Assembly (NCBI GenBank): GCA_037349105.1
Contig: JAYJMM010000081.1
Coordinates: 744,001 to 808,000 of the forward strand
Source of the DNA: Limnomonas spitsbergensis
Taxonomy: Eukaryota > Chlorophyta > Chlorophyceae > Chlamydomonadales
Length of the DNA: 64,000 bases
Reading direction: 5' to 3'
In this document: one piece after another, positions 42,401 to 49,913 of the stretch
Position numbering within the stretch: position 1 is the first letter of the stretch
How the letters are laid out: each line of letters starts with the position of its first letter
Made by a program: the position numbers and the translations under genes
The notes under the pieces: model-generated
Told to the model about the DNA's origin: nothing
The model's input: the letters and a program-made list of their open reading frames with translations, nothing else
Database searches by the model: none

Positions 42401-44777
42401 GAGGGGGCAGAAGAAAATGCGAGTAGGTGTGTGGGTGGGTGTGAAGGGGGTATGACGGAGGTGTTTGGGAGACAGCGGTGGGCAGCTTGTACTGTGCTGT
42501 CAAGCGCTTGACTGAGGGGGGGAGGGGGCAGAAGAAAGTGTAAGTAGGTGTGTGGGTGGGTGTGAAGGGGGTATGACAAAGGTGTTTGGGAGACAGCGGT
42601 GGGCAGCTTGTACTGTGCTGTCAAGCGCTTGACTGAGGGGGCAGCAAAGAGGTGTGCAGGGTGTGTGAGTAGGTGTGAGGGAGGTGTCAGAATATGTGAG
42701 GAGGGCATGAGGGAGGTGTGAGGAGGTGTGGGGGAGGTGCAAGGCAGACAGTTGACAAAGCAGCATCAACACAGCCATACATACACATGGATCAATGCTT
42801 GATGGAGGCTACTGTCACCTAGAAGAATAACACATAACCTCCCGCAGGAGAACTGAAGGGTTGGGTTATACAAACTCTTTGTGCGCGGTAATCCGGGTCC
42901 TCAAACCCTGAAGGCAACCTGCTAGCATGCCTGTGCATACCGTGGATTAGCAAGAGTGCCACCTTCCTTTGCACAGCTGATGGAGCAGAGATGCAGATGC
43001 TCCCAGGGAGCCATGTAAACATATAACACATTACTTCATGCTGGAGAACTGAAGGGTTGAGGAAAGAGTGCCACCTTCCCCTGCACAACAGATGGCACAG
43101 AGGCACAGCCTCCATGGAGCCGTGCCAACACATAGAAGGAAGCGAGCTTTCGATGATCCTGACCCAGAAGAAGGAAAAACAGCTGCGCCCCATGGGGCGA
43201 AATGAAGGTCCCGTACAAAATAGCATAGCATGCGCCGAGGCCGCCTTCATGCCGTCCAGCTACAGGCCCAGATGACAGAGGGGAATAGAGCAGACACGCA
43301 GAGCATCGCCATGCTCCCCGGAGATTTCGATTGCAAGGAGATTCGGCCTTTTAAGTCACCTGAGCTACCTTAAGACTCCATATTCTTGCCCACCTGCAGT
43401 TAGGCATCCACCCTAGGCGTCCACCCATGGGCATTTTCGAACGGATTATAGGGGCCCTGCTATGAAGAGACCTTGTTTTTTCGTTTTTGTGCCTTGCTTT
43501 TCTAGGAGCCAGCAGTGTGCTCAAGTGTGGAAGTGTGACCGAGGCTGCCAGGCCTTATGGTGGGGAGAGTGCGGGAGGCACCCAAAGCCCCCCGCCCTAC
43601 AGACCCGCTCCACCGGCCTTGCATGCACTGCATGCAGGTGCCCCAAGCTGCTCGGTTGCAGCGTGCTGGTGAGTCCCAGCAATCCAGCATGTGGGAGAGC
43701 TGGGGATGTCACCTTGAGACATATGTGATTGGTCATTCCAATGGGGCTCTTTGTGATGGGGCTCTAGGTCCTTTTGTCAGAGGATCCTAGAGTTTTTGTA
43801 GTACATACACATACATCCAATAGCCTTTTCCTGGTGCCTCCTCCTGCAAAGGATCAGTCCTGTGTGATTACGCGATAATTCAGGTATTTTGCAAGTTATG
43901 ACTGTTCTTGACTGGAACACGTAGCTGAATTTGCCATGTGAATACAGAGGTTGAAACACAGCTACGTAATTCAGGTACCATAAGCACCTTTGTCACAGCA
44001 TTGCCAAGGAGTAAGGATGCCTTGGCACCATGCCACTCCCACCAAGAGTGTTTTTCTAGGTTGTTTGAGGCGGGACATAGCTCATGTCTATATGTCCTGC
44101 GTAAGGAGAGATATCGCTCATGTCTATCTAGATTGCCGAAGGAGGTACAGTGTTCATGCTATCTGTACCGCTGAAGGAGGTATATTGCTCTATCTGTCCT
44201 GCTCAAACAGGGACATTGGTACATTGCTCATGTCTATCTAGAATGCTCAGGAGGGATGTTTGTCACTGAAGGAAATATTTGCAGACCTCCATTACTGCAT
44301 GGTACCCATGCTGTCTCATTTTGCTTGAAGCAAACGGGAGACGGTACACAAAAACTGGCATCTGTCCCCGGTTTTGCATGCTTCCTATGATGTTGTTGTT
44401 GCCGCCTCCACACACTGGTATACCTGTTCACGGCAAACTCCGTCCCCTGTCTTGGGTCCGCACAAAATACTCCTTTCAAACCTCTACATCTCCATGCCTC
44501 CCATGTTGCCTCGTTGCTGGGTGCGAACTAGGCATGGTATGATGATCATGGGCAAGATATTCCGACGCTTTTGCTTGCTCTGCCGCCCCCACTTACTGGT
44601 ATCTATGATCTCCGTGTGGGCTGCAACCTCGTCCAGCGTCTTGGGTCGGAACTTCTCGATCCATGGCGCGTTTTTTGCGTCCTGGACGGCGTCCCGTCTC
44701 CCGCCACGTGCCGCAGAGGTCGAAGCGATGTTCTCCATCTGCGCCAAGCCCTGCATATCTTGCTTGCTGCTCGCCAT
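30434..44777 (-). CDS. RFC3: Replication factor C small subunit (clamp loader), 7 exons
   Basis: AAA+ subunit of the RFC complex, which loads PCNA onto primed DNA in the nucleus. Orthologous to yeast and plant RFC3 (human RFC5). Exons: 44777-44597, 42390-42237, 39279-39146, 37746-37587, 34746-34665, 33069-32940 and 30666-30434; every junction is GT-AG and phase-compatible, giving 357 residues, the usual length. Motifs in order: [15 protein letters not shown] at the N-terminus; Walker [19 protein letters not shown]; Walker [11 protein letters not shown] (Cys replaces the usual Ala of DEAD-like boxes); sensor 1 FCLICNY; arginine-finger SRC in [10 protein letters not shown]; sensor 2 [23 protein letters not shown]; and the C-terminal collar with VREVHPFVF and EKLQLGGLV, stop at 30,434. 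Coding sequence fills 1,074 of 14,344 bases. The introns (2206, 2957, 1399, 2840, 1595 and 2273 bp) are packed with copies of the adjoining splice junctions. Confidence 0.97.
30667..30915 (-). repeat. Acceptor-side copies of RFC exon 7
   Basis: Exon 7 begins after CGCCTGCAG with AGGTGGCGCAAATGCAGATC. Upstream copies (CTGCAGAGGTGGCGCAAATG at about 30,798-30,779 and TGTAGAGGTTGCACAAATAC at about 30,917-30,898) also keep the following CCTTTGTCC/CGACAAG-type context. Spacing is about 125 bp. Confidence 0.9.
30920..31430. other. GAGA-rich part of RFC intron 6
   Basis: Irregular repeats of GTGTGAGAGATGC and GTGTGAAGAGGGAG-type sequence. They may be decayed relatives of the GTGTGAGGAGGGTGGGAAGT block that flanks the exon 7 copies. 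Confidence 0.5.
31755..32395. repeat. 24/32-bp GTAGCTGAAACTGTAGGCCGGA array
   Basis: Roughly 25 units occur. The short unit is GTAGGCCGGAT plus TGTAGCTGAAACT (24 bp); the long form inserts TGCCCGGA (32 bp). Short and long forms are intermingled. The GTAGCTGAA core also marks the tail of the dispersed element at 0.6, 5.4 and 58.9 kb and the array at 10.5-11.0 kb. Both unit lengths leave open frames on the minus strand that are unlikely to be real proteins. Confidence 0.9.
32700..32939 (-). repeat. Donor-side copies of RFC exon 6
   Basis: The exon end plus donor (CAATGAGGCGTTTGAGA before GTGAGTGGG) is repeated at about 32,835-32,810 (AGTGAGGTGTTTGAGAGTGA) and 32,735-32,705 (CAATGAGGCGCTTGAGAGTG). 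Each copy includes TGTTCAGC-like upstream exon sequence and keeps a good GTGAGTGGG donor. Confidence 0.9.
33070..34125 (-). repeat. 108-bp tandem array of RFC exon 6 acceptor and 5' end
   Basis: Five nearly perfect 108-bp units (phase points 33091, 33199, 33307, 33415, 33523) and about four decayed ones extend to 34,125. Each has the G/C tract, CTGCAG acceptor and TCCTGCCACATGGCCTTTGC, the true start of exon 6 ([10 protein letters not shown]). In the copies the exon reads on into GCTGTTTGCTTTGCCTGTGG rather than the real continuation. 108 is divisible by three, which creates ~200-codon frames on both strands. Confidence 0.95.
34260..34664 (-). repeat. Donor-side copies of RFC exon 5
   Basis: Four copies of GACATGCGGCGCTCGCTGAA, CATCCTGCAG and the donor GTGAGCGGCGG recur at about 34,595, 34,490, 34,400 and 34,305. 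Linkers contain CCCTAAATTAGG and GGGTTTAGGGTTGTGGG, telomere-like sequence. Confidence 0.93.
34936..35120. mobile_element. Terminal fragment of the TGCGCG transposon family
   Basis: ACCGTTAAACGGGATAGGGT followed by CTGCGCACCCC at 34,940-34,970 is the inverted counterpart of the element end at 62,695-62,724. Further GTTGCGCAGGC, TGCGCACCCCCC and GTTGCGCACC motifs follow as subterminal repeats. Only one end is recognisable; the element sits in RFC intron 4. Confidence 0.7.
35208..37580 (-). repeat. 27-bp array (about 88 units) beside RFC exon 4 donor
   Basis: Units have two main forms, ACAAGGGCCTGTCTCCCCTT+AGCACAT and ACAAGGGCCTGTCTCATCCT+TGCACAT, arranged in irregular runs. The last unit grades into the exon 4 donor region (ACGAGGGCCTGCCTCACCCC then exon). 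In sense orientation the unit GGATGAGACAGGCCCTTGT mirrors the true donor GGGTGAGGCAGGCCCTCGT. The array is thus an expansion of the 5' splice site. Frames of 818 and 573 codons on the two strands are artefacts of a unit length divisible by three. Confidence 0.92.
37747..38250 (-). repeat. Acceptor-side copies of RFC exon 4
   Basis: Four diverged copies of the first ~70 bases of exon 4 with the CGCAGTCATGGAG acceptor region lie at about 37,870, 37,990, 38,110 and 38,230. They still encode recognisable [14 protein letters not shown] peptides. Spacing is about 115-125 bp. Premature stops or lost downstream exon sequence indicate that only the copy at 37,746 is complete. Confidence 0.93.
38530..39145 (-). 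repeat. Donor-side copies of RFC exon 3 in a C/T-rich tract
   Basis: The exon 3 end and donor read GATGGCGCTGAGAAGGGGTG. At least eight related blocks (GGTGGCGCTGAGAAGGGG, GATGACACTGAGAAGGGG, GATGGCGCTCAGAGGGG and similar) recur between 38,560 and 39,145 in a strongly strand-asymmetric pyrimidine tract. Confidence 0.85.
39280..39540 (-). repeat. Acceptor-side copies of RFC exon 3
   Basis: Two copies of the exon 3 start (GGGTATCGATGTGGTGCGCC, then AGGAGATCCAGGACTTTGC) occur at about 39,405-39,370 and 39,525-39,488, 118 bp apart, with substitutions. The CTCTCAG acceptor has decayed in both. Confidence 0.9.
39541..40735. repeat. ~60-76-bp array with TAGGGTACAGGTA motif
   Basis: About 17 units contain GTACAGACAAGGTGGGCAGC, TCGGTATGGTAAATAG and CAGCTCAGACAATGGGGAC. 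It lies in RFC intron 2, directly beyond the exon 3 acceptor copies. Motifs of GGTAC type recur at high density. Confidence 0.9.
40767..40948. mobile_element. MITE copy 3 in RFC intron 2
   Basis: It starts GATTTCATTTGCCTTCCCTC after a TA and ends GTGAAGGCATAACAAATC. The interior is highly similar to 9,641-9,821 (GTTTGGGGTTGAGGGA, ATATACTACTCATTGACTGT). The right end has decayed and TA is not retained there. Confidence 0.75.
41060..41250. repeat. ~108-bp direct duplication
   Basis: GGCGGCCGTACCAGGTAACC at 41,080 recurs as GGCGGCCGTCCCAGGTAACC at 41,191; both continue TGCCAGAGAGGA(A/G)GCTG. This is a two-copy repeat in RFC intron 2. Confidence 0.7.
41290..41508 (-). repeat. Donor-side copies of RFC exon 2
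   Basis: Bases about 41,500-41,440 are a diverged copy of the exon 2 end (encoding [11 protein letters not shown] against [12 protein letters not shown]). GGTACTAAAAAGGTACAAG and GTGGTGTTGCAGGAAGGTAC blocks, which follow the real donor, recur three times down to 41,290. The copy was separated from exon 2 by insertion of the 695-bp TIR element. Confidence 0.85.
41509..42203. mobile_element. 695-bp element with perfect 17-bp terminal inverted repeats
   Basis: The left end is GGGGCGCGTTCACGTTG (41,509-41,525); the right end is CAACGTGAACGCGCCCC (42,187-42,203), its exact reverse complement. Subterminal regions are rich in CATATCGA/GATATTGAGGTGTGG motifs in both orientations. No transposase was recognised; the interior frames are short. 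The right end lies 34 bp from the donor of RFC exon 2. Flanks (TACCTTTCC and GTACCTTCC) are similar because both are copies of a local repeat, so the target duplication cannot be read. Confidence 0.85.
42391..42720 (-). repeat. Acceptor-side copies of RFC exon 2
   Basis: The exon start with its C-tract (CCCCCCACAG, TCAAGCGCTTGACAGCAC) is repeated at 42,514 and about 42,637, roughly 123 bp apart. Copies encode [10 protein letters not shown] against the real [10 protein letters not shown]. Copies run on into intron-like sequence, GTCTCCCAAACACCTCCGTC. Confidence 0.93.
42825..43140. repeat. ~200-bp imperfect direct duplication
   Basis: GAGAACTGAAGGGTTG occurs at 42,848 and 43,043. Both are followed by AAGAGTGCCACCTTCC and a TGCACAACAGATGG-like block, with different indels between. 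It lies in RFC intron 1. Confidence 0.75.
43505..43670 (+). other. Exon-like segment nested in RFC intron 1, opposite strand
   Basis: On the plus strand TGCCTTGCTTTTCTAG is a good acceptor and GCGTGCTG before GTGAGTCCC a good donor, with an open frame between. One frame encodes a Cys-rich peptide ([20 protein letters not shown]). No further exons or homologues were recognised. It may be an exon of an overlapping gene or chance. Confidence 0.25.
44050..44260. repeat. ~50-bp GCTCATGTCTATCTAG repeat
   Basis: Four degenerate units of GCTCATGTCTAT, TCCTGC and GAAGGAGGTA-type sequence lie in RFC intron 1. Confidence 0.65.
44280..44596 (-). repeat. Donor-side copy of RFC exon 1
   Basis: Bases about 44,465-44,390 read, on the minus strand, GACCCAAGACAGGGGACGGA and TACCAGTGTGTGGAGGCGGC. 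This is a diverged copy of the exon 1 end (GACCCAAGACGCTGGACGAG … ACCAGTAAGTGGGGGCGGCA). A weaker copy lies near 44,370-44,290. Confidence 0.75.
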
Positions 44778-45949
44778 GGCTGAGGGCTGCGCGGGAGGGA
44801 CGGGGGATACTGGGTGGCCTGGGAAGGTTTCTAGGAATGGCTACCTCCTTCAACGGTGTTTAAATGTAGTTGGAGACACAACTCGAAGCGTAGGAGCGAA
44901 TCCAATTGGGATTACGAGTCGGGGGTTTTGAATTTGGCCGAGAACCTCCGAAACCGTGATTCAAATGAGGGTGCTGGCGGGAAGGGCAAGGTGACTCACA
45001 TGGAGCAGGCATCAGCAGCATTTGAAAGTATGAAATCCTGCCACAATAGGGCACTATCTTGCTTCCTCTAAGGGGCTTGCACATGTTTACTCCCGGAGGA
45101 TTCCTGATTCATGCCCATGGCAGGTACGATTCAAGATCTGCAAAGCCTGCATGGCGAATGCGAGGTTACTTCTCAAGAGGTTGAGAGATCCAGACTGGAG
45201 CAAAATACGGCTGTGAGGGCAGACTCCTATCTACACAATCACCTAAATACCCGCATACCTATTCAACTCACAAATAAAACCAACACGGTAATGTGTTGTC
45301 CGTCTTGCCTCATGCTTCCAGCATTTTATGATTCTCAGCCCTTCACATGAATAGACTACTGGTATAAAGAGCATGTTCTAGTACCAGTACCATACAGGTA
45401 TCGGTAGTCATTTTTAGTCATTAGGCCTATTCTCCTTGAGCCTCGAGGGTCCTAACATGCTGCCACGCCGGACTAGTAGCTTTTTTCCTCCTCTTTTTCC
45501 ACCTACCTCCTCCTCCTGAGGCAGATGAGGTTGACGAGGAGAGAGATTCTGAGGATCATTTATCCGAAGGGCAGGGCATATAGACTGCTAGGTCTACTAA
45601 GATGAACCGAGCATGCTGGGCGCTGTGGCATTGATATCTTGGGGGACATCCCCCAGCGGACCCCCCTTCAGGATTGCCCCCCGTGGCCACAAATATTTTG
45701 AAGACTAGACTAAGAAAGTTATCATCAAGCTGTACTTCTAAGGAGGATGGGGTATCTATGCTTATTTTGCCCCCTCGCAGCCACGCTGGGTACATAATTT
45801 ACTAAATTTACATAGGCTTACAATTGGCCATAATCGGGTAACCTACTTTATTTACAGTTGATAACTAACTTCTTCCTCGAAGTACACAACGGTGTGCATT
45901 TTCATTTAAAGAGGGTTTACAATGTATCATAAATATTTTTCTTGTGTTA
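44778..45949. other. RFC upstream region; no gene recognised
   Basis: The presumed RFC promoter lies just above 44,777. No TATA box was identified with confidence. Bases 45,510-45,800 contain an acidic reading stretch (DEVDEERDSEDH) with early stops, possibly a TE remnant. Otherwise unassigned. Confidence 0.4.
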
Positions 45950-48107
45950 TACCGTAGAATCTCCCAGACCTCGCTCATAATTAATTAAATATTGGGGTGC
46001 GCGGACATGGCCGTGCGCTAATATTAATTCAAAAATCGCTGGTGCGCTTGGGTAAGTCAGGTGCCCAAACAACTATTTTGGGGGTGCGCGCCGAGGGGGG
46101 GACAAAAACAAAAAAATTGACCCCATCCCCCTTTTTTGTTGAGCTTAACGAGAGCGTTCCATAGCTGTTTCTAAAATATGTTTTGGCCCAGAGGGGTGGG
46201 AGATATGGGGGGGCAAAGTCGGGGTGGGTGGGTGGGTGGTCTCCCAAAAAATCAAATACCGTATTTGATTTTTAGTTCAAACTTCGTATCTTTTTTCTGG
46301 AGGTTTGTTGAGGCTGGCAGCGGCACCTCTGTGTTCTTCTTGCCAACATGAGTCCATTTACATCCTAAAATGTTGTTTGAATTACCACATGACCCCCTGC
46401 CCCCCCCACACTGAGGGTTTGGCCCCATTGGACACACCCCGAAACCAGCTGAGTCAGCCTTAGAAAGAGCTGTATTATACGAAGCACATGGTAGTGTCGG
46501 TCTGGTGGATCATGAATGAACCGATCACTTGTGGTCGGTGTGGCAAGGTCCTCAAATCCGCTGACCCTGCAAACGTCAGCAGACGCCACCATAATGGGAG
46601 GGAGTGCATGGTAGCTTCCGCGATATCACGCGATTCAAAGTGGCAAAGAACGCTCGGGTTTGCTCCCGCTCCTCCCCAAGCTACCCCTGCTGCAACCCCA
46701 GCGGCCCAGCTGCTGCCCCAGCTGAGCCAACACCCGTAAGCCCGCCAGCCTCTCCTTCTCCATCTCCGGCTGAGAATGAGGCTGCAACAGCATCGCCTCC
46801 CTCGTCAGATTTTGCGCCATTGCGAGAGGTCTCGAAGTGCCAGGGCTATTCACCTCCCGTCGGCCAGCCTTTTACAGCGCACTGGGCATTTGCAGCATAC
46901 AGTGCGCACGCACCGCTGCCTTTCACGCTCGAGAGGGGCCTCAGGGCCCTGGACTGCAGTGGTGTCGCTGCTGCTGGCAACAACGCCAATCCTTGCACCA
47001 ACAGGCCAGTGCCATGCCATTTCTGCAGGAGCAGGGATCCGCCCGTCCCCCGCCCGTGGGTTTGGAGCTATCACTACCATGATCACATGCCGACAGCCCA
47101 TCCCGATCAGCAGCTGGCGGAGGCAGATGTGGCAAGCTACGCGGTGACGGTGGAGGAATTGGAGGGAGTAGTGGGCAAAGAGGTCCCGCTAAGGGAGAGG
47201 AAGAAGGCTGTGAGGGAGCTGATGGCCAAGATGAAGGCTGATGCCATCGCATTGCCACCGCCATCCAGGCCATCTGCCGTCTGGAGACATGTGATCGTTA
47301 GCTAGAAGAAGTCGGTAGTCAATAGCTTGGCTGAGCTCAGTACCCAAATTGACTGTTGGTATGAATTGTAATCGCTAGCGAGCATATGTCGGTACTCAGT
47401 AGCCTGGCTGAGCCCAGTAACAAAATTGACTCTTGGCATGAATGGTCATCACGTAACAAATTCAAATATACCAGTGGAAGCGCCTTGACGAGCTGATAAA
47501 AAGCACCCCTTACATGCCCTGTAATTTTGAGTTTTGATTGAGATATTTGAATTTCAATGGGTTCCGGAGGCGGTGGGTGGGTGGGTGGTAGGCTTGGGTG
47601 CTCGTTTTTATTTTTGGGGATGGGGTCCCCAGTTTTGTTTGCCCCCCCCCCTCGGTGCGCGCTACAAATTAAAAACAGAAAATATAAAAAACGGCGCGCT
47701 CGCGCGCGACTGTCTGATTTGACATCCGTCGATCGAGTGATCCTTACGCCAGTCCCTAAAGCAAAGCTTGATCATGGAGGAGGAGACGGGTGCTGACGAC
47801 TGCTGACGTTCCGGGGCCCCAACAGCCCCACGTTTCCTGAGGCCACGAACCGGCGGGGAGGAGGATGACAACTATGCTGAGTATTGCTGACCGCGTACTA
47901 TCCTTGCTAGCATCAAACGAGGGTTTTAACTGAGTTTTACTGTACCGGCTGAAAGTGCTGCGCGGAAGGAAATTTAAATTATGTTCAGTGTTGCGCGGCT
48001 TTAATTTAAATTACTTGCGCTGCCGTTTCTTAAAAAAAAATTGGCTGCGCGACGGGAAAAAATATCTTTTGTTTGGGGTTGCGTGAACCCTAAGCGGTTT
48101 TACGGTA
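45950..48107 (+). mobile_element. DNA transposon-like element with TGCGCG subterminal repeats
   Basis: Ends are TACCGTAGAATC (45,950) and CGGTTTTACGGTA (48,095-48,107), short inverted termini of 7 bp or slightly more. Both ends carry many GGGGTGCGCG/GCTGCGCG motifs within about 250 bp, the kind of subterminal repeat seen in hAT-like elements. The interior carries a zinc-finger-like ORF. Related partial copies lie at 27.6-28.1, 34.9-35.1 and 62.0-62.7 kb. No DDE catalytic core was recognised, and target-site duplications are not clear. Confidence 0.72.
46488..47305 (+). pseudogene. Element-borne ORF with CxxC…HH…C motif, frameshifted
   Basis: The first frame (46,488-46,739) encodes [20 protein letters not shown] with HHNGREC following, a compact CxxC-x15-HH-x4-C arrangement suggesting a zinc-binding (BED-like) DNA-binding domain. 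The Pro/Ala-rich linker continues in a second frame (46,604-47,305) that also holds a later CHFCRSRD motif and a charged C-terminus (VPLRERKKAVRELMAKMKAD). A frame change in the linker links the two, so the gene is either broken or mis-assembled. It lies wholly inside the 45,950-48,107 element. The function is unknown; a transposon-encoded DNA-binding protein is the simplest reading. Confidence 0.5.
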
Positions 48108-48134
48108 TTTGTACGATGGGTTTGCATCAATAAC

Positions 48135-48225
48135 AAAGTAGTCTGTTGTGTGTTGAGAAATACATCGATGAAGTGTCATTGATATTTCATTGATTTTATT
48201 CCTCAACACACAACATTATATAAGC
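48135..48225. repeat. Long imperfect inverted repeat (hairpin)
   Basis: TCTGTTGTGTGTTGAGAAAT near 48,140 pairs with ATTCCTCAACACACAACATT near 48,198; arms are about 28 bp with a ~25-bp loop containing further ATCGATGA/TCATTGAT complementarity. It lies just outside the right end of the TGCGCG element and could be a separate foldback element or a 3'-end hairpin. Confidence 0.7.
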
Positions 48226-49913
48226 ATTGAACAGAAAAAACGGGGAAATAGGTGTAATCTCCGTATTTTTTGTCGACGAACCTGGGGGACGAACACATGG
48301 ATGAATCCCGACTGACTCTCCTCCGACCTACCCCACATGATCTTGAATGTGGACTCCAGCAAGAGCCAACCACATTGAAGAAGAGGCCCCACAACGCAAC
48401 GGTGAAATGAAAAATGTCAATGCTAAAATATACTCCCAGGAAGCACACAACATCCGGATGCATCCAAAGGTCAATGCCACATTTCCATCTTTCTGGCCAA
48501 ATTGGCTTCGTCCAATATATTTTTGCATCAGTCCACCTACTTCCAACTAGCCCTAGACCCAAGCCCCCCCAGCAGCAGTGCCGTATTAGCACCATTACCT
48601 GAAGTGCACTCAAGTTAAAAAAGTGCATTAATTTACCCACTGGTACTTCCCAATAGATAGCCCTAGTAAACCCTCCACATACTGCGGTGTGCATGCATGG
48701 TGGTGTGCATGCGCAACTGACGTCGACGTTCGTGACTGGGAATTTTACTATCTTAAGCGCAGAGCCGGTAGCACCTGGATTAGGGTTTGCCCGAAGGGTA
48801 CACACGCGTCGACAGCAGGATCACGCGTGGGTGGGCTGGAGTGCTGGACGCCCCCGGGGCGCCACTTCGAATCGCGTGCGTGATGACTTCCGTTTCGACG
48901 TCTGGCTTGGACGAGGCTTCACCGCCTCAATCAGAATCGTTTTGAACCAGCTTCTCCCTTTCTTACTTCTCCTACGAGCGATTTTGCCTACTTCATCGCA
49001 GTCAGTGAACCCCTGAAAATCTCCTCTACGCGGAAGGTGTGCGCAGATTGGATGCGAATTTCTTCTTTCTTTCACGTTGCTGTCATTTATACATGTTGTC
49101 ATGTTGTCATGTTGTCATTTCACTCGCGTATTTTTATCTCACTTTGTTCGTGTTCCTCGCTCTACAGACTTTTGCCCATTGCCCCCAAGATGCCTTTTGC
49201 TCATATCCCCTAAGGTGATAGGCTGTGTCTACATGTTGGCCTGGGGCATTAGGATAGGTTGCATCACGCTGTAATGCAGGTGTTTAGTTTGCAAGGGAGC
49301 TTGGGGCTGCACAACAGGGCGCACAAGCTGTGTGGGACTGAAGGTTCAGAATGATAGGGTGCATGGGCTGCAAGAGCTGCATGAGCTGCATGGGGCAACC
49401 TGAGCTGTCTTGGCACTTGTTCTTGTGATGCTCATCACATGCGGCCATAAAAAAAATCCTCTCCTTTGCGCCCTTCTCTCATCGGCCTTAAAAATGTATT
49501 GAATACGTGCTTGCTAGTGCGTACTTATCCTTCTTGCTAGTGCGTGTTTATCTTGCTTGCTAGTGCGGGGTATGGGTGCTTACTGCATACAGGTGCGCCT
49601 GCTGCAGAACTTCAGCGCGCTGGCGATCCGATGAGTAGCCGAACGACCAGGGCAAACGTTCGCAGTAATAAGAAAAGGTGATTCGATGCACCTTTTTGCT
49701 TGCGTGCATCATGTTGGCATGGAGTCTGTTTTGCGTGCTTGAGTCTGCTTTGTTGTGCATGAGTCTGCTTTATTGTGCTTGAGTCTGCTTTATTGTGCAT
49801 GAGTCTGCTTTATTGTGCATGAGTCTGTTTTGCGTGCAGCATGTTTACATGGAGTCGACATTTGTGCTTCAGTCTGCGGTTTTTTGATACTTACCATTCC
49901 TTGTGTGCAACAG
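48226..49913. other. No confirmed gene; dispersed repeat and GAGTCTGCTTTA repeats
   Basis: A 200-codon minus-strand frame (48,805-48,203) has no recognisable family. Bases 48,855-49,055 are about 75% similar by eye to 61,400-61,575 (shared CGCCTCAATYAGAATC, GAACCAGCTTCT, CTCTACGCGGAAGGTGTGCG). Bases 49,725-49,840 repeat CATGAGTCTGCTTTATTGTG. The first exon or exons of the ankyrin gene should lie here but were not found. Confidence 0.45.

Noticed and set aside
48203..48805. 200-codon minus-strand ORF as a gene
   Set aside because: No recognisable domain, odd composition (Cys/Trp-rich) and it covers a dispersed region; kept only as unassigned sequence.
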